DNA of 64,000 nucleotides. It comes from Heliopora coerulea. Lineage: Eukaryota; Cnidaria; Anthozoa; Scleralcyonacea; Helioporidae. The DNA lies in contig JASJOG010000033.1 in assembly GCA_030142905.1 (NCBI GenBank), forward strand, positions 558,001-622,000, written 5' to 3'. Shown piece after piece: positions 60,901 through 64,000 of this stretch. A program made the translations under genes and the position numbers. The notes beneath the pieces were generated by a model. The model saw nothing but the letters and a program-made list of their open reading frames with translations. It made no database searches and had not been told where the DNA came from. How positions within the stretch are numbered: position 1 is the stretch's first letter; the number at the start of each line of letters is the position of its first letter.

Positions 60901-63672
60901 ATTAAAAAACAGAACGTGCATAGTGCGTTTCCAATTATTCTTATTAATTGAGGTGAATATCAGTGGCGCAAATAGCCATCTGCTGGATGTGTAATAGACT
61001 ACTTGTTGGGTCTTATCCTGGTCGATAATGACGATACGGAAGACCTATGGGTTGCAATTTCAAGATATTAGGTAAACAAGAGCAATTGATATTCAATACT
61101 ATTCTTATAATAACGCCTGAATCGCCAGATACTATTCTGTTCAAAAATTTATGTTGCTACTAACTACTTATTAGAATACGGAAGCAGGTTACAGTGTAGC
61201 TTTAAAACACAAGGAAGCGAATCACAGTACAGGATTTTATCTGTAATGTTCTGGGGACTTCAGTGCAAATTCTCACGCCCGTTTATTTTCATTCTAGGAT
61301 AAATCTATCCCACATAAATAGATCGATCCTTAAAGAGGAGGAGGATCAAACGTTTGCCTTAGTCCCCGTCCACACTTATCCATTTTTGTTTGAAAACACA
61401 AATTTTTCTTTGCGGATTGCCTTCCCGTCTACATGTATCAGGCGAGTACGGTAACCAAAAACGAAACTTTTCATAAACGCTTCCCTAAGTGGGAAATTTT
61501 GAAAACGCCGTTTTCATATGCTCGTGTGGACGGAGGAAAAAGGAACTTTTCAGAAACGCTTACGTCATGGTATGGTATCTCACATGAAATATAAAATGGG
61601 AAACGGACATATCACTTTTGTTTCGGGTTTTCTTGGGCATTTTTCAAGCCTAATTGGGTGTCTTGAGATCAACCTGGCTTTGCTGAATGTTCAAGCTGAC
61701 TACGTGACGAGGAGGTTTAACTTTATTAGGTAACTTTCACTCCCAATCTTGAAGGCCGGTATGAAATGTCTTGACGGAGGACGAAGACAAACAAGATCTT
61801 GAAGATTTTGAGTTAGACCAGGACAGATAAGTGCTTGGCGGCATAATTTTGCAACCCAAGTAGGTTTCATAGGGTTTTGAAATCGTGAATCCGTATTCTT
61901 GTGGACGGGCGAAAACGGTTCGAAAACGCTATCGTGTGAACGGAAATATTTTGAAAAAAGAGAAAAATATTTGTGTTTTCAAACGAAAACGGATACTTGT
62001 GGACAGGGCCTTAATGTGACAGTTCGATGTTGCTGCAAGTTGAAAGTAGTTTTAAACTTTATTTCAGCAAATTCATGCCGTCATGACATGTAAATAAAGA
62101 TATGACTATTTTGCTTGGGACCCCTAATTAAGTCGTTTTTCCTGGGCCCCATGAGCTTTACCTACCTTCCCCACCCTGTAGTTGCGCCACTAGTGAACAT
62201 AATCCGATGGAATATCGCAAAAGTTCTTGGTCATCATTCTTTATCGGGAGAGGAGACGAGACAGGGTATCTTTTTGCTCATTTTTTAGCAATGTTGTAGC
62301 TAACAAATTTAACCATGTGCTTTGTCACTTAATTTGTCGATTTGTCATGGATAAATAGCCGTTTAACAAACGCTGGGTTGTATACGAGCCTGTTAGCCGC
62401 TTAAGGTTTACCGACAATTGAACTGTCCTTAATAGTATTCCATGAGGTTATCTACAAACTTCTCGCTGATCTAGGATTAAAGTCAAAAATTGTGACTATT
62501 TACAGGATCTTTACTGGATAATGTTATGAGATTTGTATAAAGCAAATTAATGCAGGCTACTGTTTAAATTATTGTTTGGACTTCGCTTAATCTCATTACT
62601 TTAGCCTGGTTTCCATATAGTTGTGATTGTTGTAATTCATTCGGCAATTGTCGCCGATCGAGTCTTACAACAATTACGACTTAATGGAAACGCGAGTCGT
62701 AATTGTTGTAATTCAATCGGCGATCAATCGGCGACTGTTGTAGAAGTTGAATTAGGTTCAACTTCTACAGCTATTACAACAGTCGCCGTTTAGTGGAAAC
62801 ATTCGTCACCGACTGTCTGCGACAGAAAAAAGCCACACGATGCTCGTAACCAATGAACGTTAAAAGTTGTTGTTCACTTCACCTGTTTACAAGACCACAA
62901 CCACAGGATAATATTTTATATATGTTTCCTCTTCCTTGATTTTTTACGAATCCTTGCTAAGGCAAGCAGCAACACCTTCTGGTATTGTTCTAGTAACCTT
63001 CGATTTAACTCTGCCATTTACGTTCAGCGTTTTAATGTGAGGAATATTTTGTGACAACGTGTTTGAAGCAAAATTGTAGTTCTCGCCCAGTACTAATTTT
63101 TCCCAACCTCTAGCTAGCGCAGTTTCAACATCATTTGGTGATCACTGAATCGAGACGTCCTGAGTACTAGAGGGAAATCGCTGGCTAAATTACAACAATT
63201 ACAGCTATGTTGAAACACAATTGTTGTAATGGAATCTCCGACGGTTGCCGGATAAACTACAACAATTATAACTATATGCAAACCAGGCTTTAGTATTTAC
63301 ACTAATTAGGCGTTCTTTCGCAGTGTTACGAAACCTTTATTGTACTTTCATACTTATATACAGATAGCTGTAAACAAAAGCAGCACTGGTGTTACAGCAA
63401 ATTTAACTATACGTAATTTTTTGAAATAGGTACTTAATTCTCGTTAATTTTCATTAAGATGAGTCGGGACATTATCCTGCCAAAACTAACCGGTCCAACA
63501 TCGTAAAATGTCGGAACTTTTAACAAAAAATCAGCACGCGTAATTTTGATGACGGACGGAAATAGAAGGTCAGCTATATACTAACGTATAAATCACCCGT
63601 TCAAATCTTTAATTTCAGGGCCAACAAGGTACTCCTGGACCTCCTGGAAGAGCGGGTGATCCAGGTCTAAAG
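16588..63672 (+). CDS. Fibrillar procollagen alpha chain, 5' part (21 exons seen, continues right)
   Basis: Secreted extracellular matrix protein whose three chains wind into a triple helix and assemble into fibrils. The 21 exons placed here code 405 residues. Residues 1 to about 22 are a signal peptide (basic start, core [10 protein letters not shown], cleavage probably near ESQ). A short acidic linker is followed by a minor helix of 16 Gly-X-Y triplets (GFK to GPP), a non-collagenous link ([16 protein letters not shown]), and 102 uninterrupted triplets of the major helix, about 30% of the usual 338. Every helix exon is a multiple of 9 nt (45, 54, 99 or 108), starts with a whole Gly codon and is in phase 0, the hallmark of fibrillar collagens. 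No VWC, TSPN or WAP domain was found in the N-propeptide. The C-propeptide lies outside the window. Coding sequence is only about 2.6% of the span; introns are loaded with transposons. Confidence 0.93.
16670..18882 (+). other. Collagen intron 1
   Basis: 2213 bp with no recognisable coding segment or bounded transposon. Its last 800 bp fall in the CpG-depleted block. A missing N-propeptide exon here cannot be excluded, but none in suitable phase was recognised. Confidence 0.55.
18883..18893 (+). CDS. Collagen exon 2: candidate 11-nt microexon
   Basis: GTTCAGCAACT is bracketed by a strong acceptor (tctttttctatag) and a strong donor (gtaagta). It converts the phase 1 end of exon 1 to phase 0, giving Gly-Ser-Ala-Thr and allowing exon 3 to start at 21481. 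Alternative: exon 1 may splice directly to an internal AG at 21490, which also keeps the Gly-X-Y frame without this exon. Confidence 0.6.
18894..21480 (+). other. Collagen intron 2
   Basis: 2587 bp, nearly CpG-free. It contains a small hairpin (10-bp arms around 19590-19618) and T-rich runs. The long open frames in it are pyrimidine-rich and look like chance. Confidence 0.55.
21481..21516 (+). CDS. Collagen exon 3: start of minor helix
   Basis: 36 nt, [12 protein letters not shown], acceptor ttattcacttag, donor gtaagt. Three Gly-X-Y triplets follow a Phe-Leu-Lys lead. A second in-frame acceptor (AG at 21489-21490) would shorten it to 26 nt and join exon 1 directly. Confidence 0.82.
21620..21682 (+). 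CDS. Collagen exon 4: minor helix
   Basis: 63 nt, seven Gly-X-Y triplets ([20 protein letters not shown] then K), AG/GTAAGC borders, phase 0 on both sides. Contains no CpG. Confidence 0.93.
21783..22170. repeat. G-run bearing degenerate repeat
   Basis: Two long poly-G runs (about 21790-21808 and 22119-22130) bracket a repeat-like segment with CAGGCCCC- and GGGCCT-type motifs similar to the subterminal parts of the hAT-like elements elsewhere in the window. Ends are not definable. Confidence 0.35.
22394..23555 (-). mobile_element. Penelope-like element, left copy of a head-to-head pair
   Basis: Minus strand: the start of the reverse transcriptase (23340-23470, frame-shifted relative to the right copy) is followed, after a deletion of most of the polymerase, by the GIY-YIG endonuclease at 22715-23080 ([20 protein letters not shown], then [15 protein letters not shown]). 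The catalytic-type Y-x9-YYG and R-K-K-E-H residues are present. It ends near 22394 with an AT-rich tail carrying the hairpin motif. The internal deletion and frameshifts make it inactive. Confidence 0.85.
23556..25283 (+). mobile_element. Penelope-like element, right copy
   Basis: Plus strand: polymerase fingers [17 protein letters not shown] (from 23660), palm [20 protein letters not shown] (24047 on) and the catalytic YRFVDDS box near 24150, then [20 protein letters not shown]. The GIY-YIG nuclease follows (24729-24900, [20 protein letters not shown]) with REH-like KKEHIK. Frames change several times and the 5' part is absent, so it is a pseudo-element. The 3' end (25080-25283) is an inverted copy of 22394-22600. 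Confidence 0.87.
25143..25176 (+). ncRNA. CTGATGA...GAAAC hairpin near the Penelope-like 3' end (hammerhead-like?)
   Basis: CTGATGA is followed by a short stem-loop (GATT...GATC) and GAAACGTC. Penelope-like elements are known to carry hammerhead ribozymes with CUGANGA and GAAA boxes. Here the stem is offset by one base and stem III cannot be drawn, so only a degenerate or related structure is supported. The left copy has the counterpart at 22503-22533 on the minus strand. Confidence 0.3.
25293..25909. mobile_element. TTAA-flanked MITE (617 bp)
   Basis: TTAA at 25289-25292 and 25910-25913 flanks related ends (GATTAGTCCCCCCATAAG and the reverse complement of GAAAAGTCCCCCACTATC). A TTAA duplication suggests a piggyBac- or Kolobok-type mobiliser. 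The interior has two imperfect tandem copies of about 60 bp containing TTTCGACAACC (25727-25850). It abuts the right Penelope-like copy. Confidence 0.7.
27074..27345. repeat. (AATAAC)n microsatellite grading into (AAC)n
   Basis: Perfect hexamer repeats from about 27074 to 27220, then AAC/AAT/AGC variants to 27345. The long Leu- and Ile/Val-repeat open frames on the minus strand are artefacts of this tract. Confidence 0.97.
27744..27930. mobile_element. Degenerate hAT-like fragment with G-run
   Basis: A G-run followed by CTGCGGAGCTGTAGCCCCTC resembles the left subterminal part of the 7193-8032 element. A possible right end (reverse complement CAGCGACGGCGGAGCGG) lies near 27928. No target duplication is visible. 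Confidence 0.4.
29395..29472 (+). CDS. Collagen exon 5: end of minor helix and start of link
   Basis: 78 nt: six triplets ([18 protein letters not shown]), then G TFRRGVG, where the Gly-X-Y pattern breaks. Borders ttttag / gtaagt. The break marks the N-propeptide/telopeptide zone where fibrillar procollagens are usually cleaved; a specific cleavage site cannot be assigned. Confidence 0.92.
30460..30486 (+). CDS. Collagen exon 6: non-collagenous link
   Basis: 27 nt, TIIYRPGTQ, between ctttacag and gtaagt, phase 0. Its small size and position between the two helices fit a telopeptide-like link. It has no lysine, the residue often used for cross-linking there. Confidence 0.8.
30809..30853 (+). 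CDS. Collagen exon 7: first major-helix exon (45 nt)
   Basis: [15 protein letters not shown], five triplets, ttttacag / gtaagt borders. Confidence 0.94.
31056..31494. mobile_element. Near-palindromic MITE
   Basis: Arms 31056-31161 and 31390-31494 are inverted copies about 105 nt long with few differences, and weaker symmetry continues inward to a centre near 31240. The right arm contains CTGATGA (31396-31402) and, 16 nt later, GAAACGTT, the same motif syntax as in the Penelope-like tails. Confidence 0.8.
31600..32060. repeat. Polypyrimidine 10-bp minisatellite
   Basis: Almost pure C/T on this strand. Twenty perfect tandem copies of TCTCTTCCCT occupy 31741-31940, preceded by four copies of TCTCTTCCCC, with related C/T sequence on both sides. 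Mirror symmetry makes triplex (H-DNA) formation possible. The long Lys/Glu/Arg/Gly and Pro/Ser/Phe frames overlapping it are artefacts. Confidence 0.97.
32499..32649. mobile_element. TTAACCCTTTA-ended MITE, copy 1
   Basis: 151 bp beginning TTAACCCTTTAGCGG and ending with the reverse complement of TTAACCCTTTAACGG. The terminal TTAA may be the target duplication. AT-rich interior, no coding capacity. Confidence 0.7.
32937..33126. mobile_element. Small hAT-like MITE, copy 2
   Basis: About 190 bp alignable with 2796-3001 in the same orientation, sharing GTAGATCTACTGCAC and adjacent sequence. The ends (CAGGGGGTGGGGG; ...GGTTTCACCCC) are more degraded. Confidence 0.55.
33944..33986. repeat. (AAT)n microsatellite
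   Basis: About 14 perfect AAT units directly before the retroelement-derived frame at 34001. A related AAT/GAT run follows that fragment at 34361-34395. Confidence 0.95.
34001..34264 (+). mobile_element. LINE-derived fragment with intact 87-codon frame
   Basis: The frame reads [20 protein letters not shown] with [20 protein letters not shown] further on, and [20 protein letters not shown] near the end. I recognise this as the conserved segment downstream of the reverse transcriptase in a family of invertebrate non-LTR elements (IDIAVPGD...EKYQDL...LGTARILRKVL type). It ends TGA at 34262. It sits between two AAT-type microsatellites, and no catalytic domain is present. Confidence 0.6.
35069..35122 (+). 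CDS. Collagen exon 8 (54 nt)
   Basis: Six triplets, [18 protein letters not shown], between cttgacag and gtaagt. Confidence 0.94.
36001..36127. mobile_element. TTAACCCTTTA-ended MITE, copy 2
   Basis: 127 bp starting TTAACCCTTTAAAAG and ending ...AAAGGGTTAA. Interior AATTCGTTTTCTT and following bases are shared with 59790-59897. Confidence 0.65.
36233..36290. repeat. Dispersed repeat, copy 2
   Basis: Counterpart of 13083-13142 (core GCAGGAAGACCTA), same orientation. Confidence 0.55.
36710..36763 (+). CDS. Collagen exon 9 (54 nt)
   Basis: Six triplets, [18 protein letters not shown], between ataatgtag and gtaaat. One triplet has Gly in X or Y position (GAGGES), which is tolerated in collagens. 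Confidence 0.94.
37213..37889. repeat. Direct tandem duplication of about 300 bp
   Basis: 37213-37507 and 37591-37889 are homologous in the same orientation, offset 378 bp, starting ACTATTCACCTCC with AAAACAAGATGGCGTCC shortly after, and ending near GTGAAAACAATTA. An 80-bp segment upstream (37065-37200, ATTAGCATATACC) is also duplicated. Differences along the copies show the duplication is old. Confidence 0.85.
38234..38561. mobile_element. Fold-back MITE with about 97-bp arms
   Basis: Arms 38241-38337 and 38456-38554 are inverted copies containing ACTTATGTCGCGACAAAAAA at the outer end. Internal repeats of a TTGCATGAAGGGTGTTAC-type sequence occur. It lies inside the 37992-40270 element. Confidence 0.8.
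38563..39315. mobile_element. hAT-like MITE adjacent to the fold-back element
   Basis: Ends CAGTGCCGTCGCTAGA and the reverse complement of CAGGGCCGTAGCCAAA. The flanking octamers GTTGCATG and GGTGTATG match at 6 of 8 positions, consistent with a decayed hAT duplication. G-run near the left end. No transposase. Confidence 0.65.
40271..42845. other. Remainder of collagen intron 9
   Basis: Contains a GC-richer, repeat-like patch (40365-40660, possible CAGTGGGTGCCGGG end), a TTTA-rich microsatellite (41515-41622) and otherwise AT-rich sequence. No exon or gene was recognised. Confidence 0.5.
41515..41622. repeat. (TTTA)n microsatellite, imperfect
   Basis: About 108 bp of TTTA units interrupted by TTTG and TTTC variants. 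Confidence 0.95.
42846..42899 (+). CDS. Collagen exon 10 (54 nt)
   Basis: Six triplets, [18 protein letters not shown], between ttttttag and gtaaga. Confidence 0.94.
43895..44002 (+). CDS. Collagen exon 11 (108 nt)
   Basis: Twelve triplets beginning [18 protein letters not shown] and ending GTPGARGAK, between cattatag and gtaagc. Its length equals two 54-nt units. It includes one Trp (GWR), rare in collagen helices. Confidence 0.94.
44307..44339. repeat. Perfect 14-bp hairpin
   Basis: Arms ATTATATACCAGGA and its reverse complement with a 5-nt loop (TGAAT), in intron 11. It could be a fold-back remnant; no function is proposed. Confidence 0.8.
44995..45355. repeat. (GGT/GAT)n minisatellite-like tract
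   Basis: About 360 bp of G/T-rich trinucleotide repeats with GAT and GTT variants. Val/Gly-rich and His-rich open frames overlapping it are artefacts of the repeat. Confidence 0.95.
45819..45863 (+). CDS. Collagen exon 12 (45 nt)
   Basis: Five triplets, [15 protein letters not shown], between tttttcag and gtaagt. Confidence 0.94.
46235..46288 (+). CDS. Collagen exon 13 (54 nt)
   Basis: Six triplets, [18 protein letters not shown], between attttag and gtaagt. Confidence 0.94.
46659..46810. mobile_element. Palindromic fold-back repeat (about 70-bp arms)
   Basis: Imperfect arms on either side of the loop at 46732-46737, from CCAAAGGTTGG on the left to CCAACCTTTG on the right. Each arm carries a CTGACGA/CTGGCGA...GCTCGAAAC hairpin motif (46702-46726 minus; 46743-46767 plus). 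Confidence 0.8.
46856..47069. repeat. Tandem duplication, period about 106 bp
   Basis: Two diverged copies (46856-46961 and 46962-47069), both starting GTAAATGT, then TTACGTC and GAGCATGA, and ending in a GAGTGGCAC segment. Confidence 0.8.
47861..47905 (+). CDS. Collagen exon 14 (45 nt)
   Basis: Five triplets, [15 protein letters not shown], between atttgaag and gtaagt. Confidence 0.94.
48139..48350. repeat. Tandem duplication, period 115 bp
   Basis: 48139-48235 and 48254-48350 are about 80% alike by eye, each starting GATTTACGTT and containing CAGTGAAGAA and TTTAATATAAAT. Confidence 0.8.
48970..49536. mobile_element. hAT-like MITE (567 bp)
   Basis: Ends CAGTGGCGTAGCCAG and the reverse complement of CAGGTGCGTAGCCAG (13 of 15 alike). 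The flanking octamers CAACCCAT and TCATCCAT match at 5 of 8 positions, a weak decayed duplication. It abuts a LINE fragment on its right. Confidence 0.65.
49545..49850 (-). mobile_element. LINE C-terminal fragment
   Basis: On the minus strand, with frame changes, a segment like [14 protein letters not shown] is followed by [20 protein letters not shown], the typical end of CR1/Jockey-type reverse-transcriptase proteins (W-N-x-L-P...A-x-S-V-N-x-F). Catalytic motifs are absent. Confidence 0.65.
49851..51279 (+). other. Rest of collagen intron 14, with an unexplained 154-codon open frame
   Basis: The only notable item is the open frame 50370-50834 (+). It has no motif I recognise, a hydrophobic stretch near residues 45-58 ([14 protein letters not shown]), and no splice context tying it to the collagen. 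A (TGAT/TGAC)n run occupies 51186-51250. I do not call a gene. Confidence 0.4.
51280..51378 (+). CDS. Collagen exon 15 (99 nt)
   Basis: Eleven triplets beginning [18 protein letters not shown] and ending GEAGDEGSK, between ttatatag and gtaata. Confidence 0.94.
51841..51982. repeat. Hairpin-forming dispersed repeat, copy 1
   Basis: About 140 bp alignable with 59405-59546. A central inverted pair (CCATGTTGGTGT... and ...ACACCAACATAG) encloses TTAACGAAAGAATTTTGAT, which is the same in both copies. Confidence 0.75.
52101..52154 (+). CDS. Collagen exon 16 (54 nt)
   Basis: Six triplets, [18 protein letters not shown], between taatttag and gtgagt. Confidence 0.94.
52656..54007. mobile_element. TA-flanked (Tc1/mariner-type) non-autonomous element with internal tandem repeats
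   Basis: Inverted ends of about 26 bp starting CAGTGAACTCTC, flanked by TA at 52654-52655 and 54008-54009. The subterminal motif GTCCGCCTTAGAGAG recurs many times at both ends. The right end contains a perfect or near-perfect 66-bp tandem pair (about 53874-54003). No transposase; the open frame 53427-53702 inside it is unrecognised. Confidence 0.8.
54190..54288 (+). CDS. Collagen exon 17 (99 nt)
   Basis: Eleven triplets beginning [18 protein letters not shown] and ending GLRGPPGAP, between ttttcgcag and gtaagt. Confidence 0.94.
54849..55140. repeat. AATCGG-rich repeat arm
   Basis: Many direct and inverted copies of AATCGG/CCGATT occur here and again at 56112-56165. The two stretches may be the arms of one older element split by the LINE between them. 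Confidence 0.4.
55142..56110 (-). mobile_element. Degenerate LINE fragment (polymerase palm to C-terminus)
   Basis: Minus strand: [20 protein letters not shown] (near 56090), a ruined catalytic box (TANDQAMVA where F/Y-ADD is expected), KINIKKTK-like sequence near 55850, then [20 protein letters not shown], a Y-R-A-E-S-W-T box and, after an insertion, [20 protein letters not shown]. This is the endonuclease/reverse-transcriptase type with an ETWT box. Frameshifts and the lost ADD show it is dead. The segment AATCGGCCGATT occurs at both borders and may be a 12-bp target duplication. Confidence 0.8.
55356..55408. repeat. Perfect 24-bp-arm hairpin inside the LINE
   Basis: 55356-55379 and 55385-55408 are perfect inverted copies with a 5-nt loop. 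Just right of it AAGAACCAACACCAC-type units repeat several times (55414-55495). The block interrupts otherwise recognisable reverse-transcriptase sequence. Confidence 0.9.
56112..56135. repeat. Perfect 24-bp palindrome
   Basis: Half-site TTTCGTAATCGG followed directly by its reverse complement, at the right border of the LINE fragment. Confidence 0.9.
56168..57836 (+). other. Rest of collagen intron 17
   Basis: AT-rich sequence in which I saw no exon, RNA gene or clearly bounded repeat. Confidence 0.5.
57837..57881 (+). CDS. Collagen exon 18 (45 nt)
   Basis: Five triplets, [15 protein letters not shown], between gtgtacag and gtatgg. Very acidic. Confidence 0.93.
57882..59593 (+). other. Collagen intron 18
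   Basis: Holds a run of about 16 C (58158-58174) in a repeat-like stretch and the hairpin repeat copy 2 (59405-59546). Nothing coding was recognised. Confidence 0.5.
59405..59546. repeat. Hairpin-forming dispersed repeat, copy 2
   Basis: Counterpart of 51841-51982. The right end ATACGCTT is the reverse complement of AAGCGTAT at the left end of copy 1, suggesting short terminal inverted repeats. Confidence 0.7.
59594..59647 (+). CDS. Collagen exon 19 (54 nt)
   Basis: Six triplets, [18 protein letters not shown], between tatttcag and gttagt. Confidence 0.94.
59790..59897. mobile_element. TTAACCCTTTA family, degraded copy 3
   Basis: Shares AATTCGTTTTCTT and adjacent sequence with 36001-36127 and ends CGTTAAAGGGTTGA. 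The left end is decayed. Confidence 0.5.
60141..60194 (+). CDS. Collagen exon 20 (54 nt)
   Basis: Six triplets, [18 protein letters not shown], between gttttacag and gtatgt. Confidence 0.94.
60195..61361 (+). other. First part of collagen intron 20
   Basis: No exon, RNA gene or clearly bounded repeat was recognised. Confidence 0.5.
61362..62010. mobile_element. Harbinger-like MITE (649 bp)
   Basis: Imperfect inverted ends of about 50 bp (GTCCCCGTCCACACTTATCC and the reverse complement of GGCCCTGTCCACAAGTATCC), with TTA on both outer sides (61359-61361 and 62011-62013), as expected for PIF/Harbinger. The interior has repeats of AAAACG and GTGTGGACGG type. Confidence 0.75.
62604..63288. mobile_element. 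MITE with GCCTGGTTT ends
   Basis: 685 bp with inverted ends of about 55 bp starting GCCTGGTTTCCATATAG / GCCTGGTTTGCATATAG, flanked by TTTA (62600-62603 and 63289-63292). Subterminal direct and inverted repeats of ATTGTTGTAATT and CGGCGA motifs. Contains a hairpin with arms TGTAGAAGTTGAA near 62740. Confidence 0.78.
63619..63672 (+). CDS. Collagen exon 21 (54 nt), last one in the window
   Basis: Six triplets, [18 protein letters not shown], between atttcag and gtgaga. The gene continues past the right edge; 63673-64000 shows no further exon. Confidence 0.94.
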
Positions 63673-64000
63673 GTGAGAGATAATAAACTGTGGAACTTTA
63701 TATTTCAGCGCGATGAACTTAAATAAGTGGCAGATTTGAACTGAATGTCGTTTAATTTATGATTTCGCTTCATAGAGTTGGCTTAATTTTTCTCTGGCGT
63801 TGCGCAAGGCGTGATTCGTCACATTAAATGAGTGCAAGCAGCTATTTAATCCAATTTACCCAATCATGTCTTATCCGCTTCTTTCGCATACCAGTGTGCC
63901 CTCCTCCTCCATGCGGACACTTTAATGTCTATGACCTAGACAGCCTCATCACAAGTCCAACCAAGATATCCAGTAACAAAGCGTCGTGTTTGGATGTCAT

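Overview
The window is eukaryotic, intron-rich, AT-rich animal DNA. It carries three recognisable genes, all on the + strand, in a background dense with degraded transposons. The gene content (a rough-class homeobox, a Sec61-gamma gene with one coding intron, a fibrillar collagen with long introns) and the repeat load (hAT-like, TTAA-flanked and Harbinger-like MITEs, Penelope-like elements, fragments of several LINE clades) suggest a marine invertebrate. An anthozoan cnidarian such as a stony coral or sea anemone is my best guess; this is inference, not proof.

Layout. (1) 1-5.8 kb: the 3' part of a homeobox gene of the rough (Ro) class. Two exons, 1976-2142 and 5360-5560, encode a complete homeodomain split by an intron between homeodomain residues 44 and 45; the N-terminal exon(s) were not found. 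(2) 5.8-8.45 kb: transposon debris, including a three-level nest (Penelope-like fragment inside a TIR element inside a LINE reverse transcriptase). (3) 8.6-11.9 kb: the complete Sec61-gamma gene (67 aa), lying in a block almost free of CpG. (4) 11.9-16.5 kb: intergenic, nothing coding recognised. (5) 16588 to beyond the right edge: the 5' part of a fibrillar procollagen gene. I place 21 exons: signal peptide, an 11-nt microexon, a short minor triple helix, a non-collagenous link, then 102 uninterrupted Gly-X-Y triplets of the major helix. All helix exons are 45, 54, 99 or 108 nt, begin with a complete Gly codon and are bounded by AG/GT. The C-terminal part lies outside the window.

The collagen introns (about 97% of the gene span here) hold most of the mobile DNA: a head-to-head pair of Penelope-like elements (22.4-25.3 kb), TTAA-flanked MITEs, a 2.3-kb element with about 209-bp inverted ends and two more elements nested in it, a TA-flanked element with an internal 66-bp tandem repeat, LINE fragments, and long simple repeats including a 10-bp polypyrimidine minisatellite.

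Most notable: the collagen exon-length order matches, in sum, my recollection of the vertebrate fibrillar collagen pattern from exon 7 to exon 21; there are two sharply bounded CpG-depleted blocks; and a hairpin with CTGANGA...GAAA syntax recurs at the ends of unrelated repeats. The three genes share no obvious pathway and look like ordinary eukaryotic neighbours. I did not find a convincing new protein system.
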